Shown here piece by piece: positions 63,753-64,000 of a stretch of 64,000 nucleotides of DNA. Origin of the DNA: Chitinophagaceae bacterium (GTDB taxonomy: Bacteria > Bacteroidota > Bacteroidia > Chitinophagales > Chitinophagaceae). Under the pieces are notes generated by a model. The model did no database searches. It had not been told where the DNA came from and saw nothing but the letters and a program-made list of their open reading frames with translations. Every line of letters starts with the position of its first letter. Position 1 is the stretch's first letter. The translations under genes were made by a program, and so were the position numbers. The DNA lies in assembly GCA_024643655.1 (NCBI GenBank), contig JAHEMM010000001.1, positions 1 through 64,000 of the forward strand, given 5' to 3'.

Positions 63753-64000
63753 TTATTTCCCGACTACAACTTTTGCATGACGGATTATTTTGTCATTCAG
63801 ATAGTACCCTTTTAGAATTTCATCTACAACTTTTCCTTTTAAATCCTCAGTTGGTGCCTGGATCTCTGTTACCGCTTCATGCAAATCAGCATTGAACTCT
63901 TCGCCAATGGTTGACATTACTTTTAATCCCCTGGCTTGCATGGTATTTCGAAGCTTATTAAAAACAAGCAAAACGCCTTCTTTTATAGATGCCGCATCTT
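63753..64000 (-). CDS. grpE: Nucleotide exchange factor GrpE, C-terminal part (5' end outside window)
   Basis: The last 82 codons of a gene that starts beyond the right edge. The frame reads from the edge through DAASIKEGVLLVFNKLRNTM, then MSTIGEEFNADLHEAVTEI, and ends KGYYLNDKIIRHAKVVVGK. The NADLHEAV motif and the GYYLNDKIIRHAKVVV end are the GrpE beta-domain signature that contacts the DnaK nucleotide-binding domain. The N-terminal coiled coil is outside the window. Confidence 0.95.
   Translation of the reverse strand, partial: DAASIKEGVLLVFNKLRNTMQARGLKVMSTIGEEFNADLHEAVTEIQAPTEDLKGKVVDEILKGYYLNDKIIRHAKVVVGK

Noticed and set aside
1-64000. tRNA, rRNA, CRISPR arrays and insertion sequences
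   Set aside because: Intergenic gaps were read for cloverleaf-like arms, regular spaced repeats and transposase-like ORFs; none was found, though a covariance-model search could not be run.

Overview
The window (about 36-37% G+C by eye) comes from a member of the Bacteroidota, most likely the Chitinophagaceae (family level is inference). The evidence is a SusC/SusD pair, type IX secretion (T9SS) sorting domains of both the A and B kinds with a PorP/SprF-like partner, a PorP-type barrel, an exbB-exbD-exbD-tonB set whose TonB has the Bacteroidota N-terminus, a NuoG without its molybdopterin domain, TAnnTTTG-type -7 boxes and several TTG starts. No rRNA, tRNA, CRISPR array, insertion sequence or prophage was seen.

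Layout. 1-12440: respiratory complex I genes, from the 3' end of nuoE through nuoF, G, H, I, J, K, L, M and N, interrupted by four unrelated envelope-type genes (226-1570 between nuoE and nuoF; 2990-3835 between nuoF and nuoG). Palindromic intergenic elements lie at three nuo junctions. 12508-18624: a MacB/FtsX-like permease, the TonB energising system and mnmE. 18634-20690: a formylglycine sulfatase lipoprotein between two decayed-looking fragments.

20691-43014: a large polysaccharide utilisation locus for alginate or a related uronate polymer. A LacI-family regulator and a PL6 lyase are transcribed leftward. Diverging from them is a run of 13 rightward genes: SDR, PL17 lyase, KdgF cupin, MFS uronate transporter, a 1152-residue T9SS adhesin-like protein, a PL38-like lyase, SusC, SusD, an esterase, a jelly-roll lyase-like lipoprotein, KduD, KduI and KdgK. 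LacI-type palindromes centred on CG sit in the divergent gap on both promoter sides. As inferred, lyases cut the polymer outside and in the periplasm, SusCD and the MFS carrier import oligomers and monomers, KdgF opens the unsaturated ring, and DEH is turned to KDG either directly (SDR) or through KduI/KduD. KdgK then makes KDPG. No KDPG aldolase gene is in the window. A strong hairpin over the kdgK stop codon ends the run.

43208-45881: an overlapping pair encoding a lysine-2,3-aminomutase-like radical SAM protein and a PLP aminotransferase, the best candidate for an unassigned small pathway. 45897-64000: general genes, namely WecA/MraY-like glycosyltransferase, recG (whose conserved N-terminus has no standard start codon), a T9SS type-B adhesin with its PorP/SprF-like partner, FAD-linked oxidase, a small outer-membrane protein, LOG-family protein, sodium/solute symporter, O-methyltransferase, LysM glucosaminidase, hpt, a YfbK-like VWA protein, and dnaJ with the 3' part of grpE.
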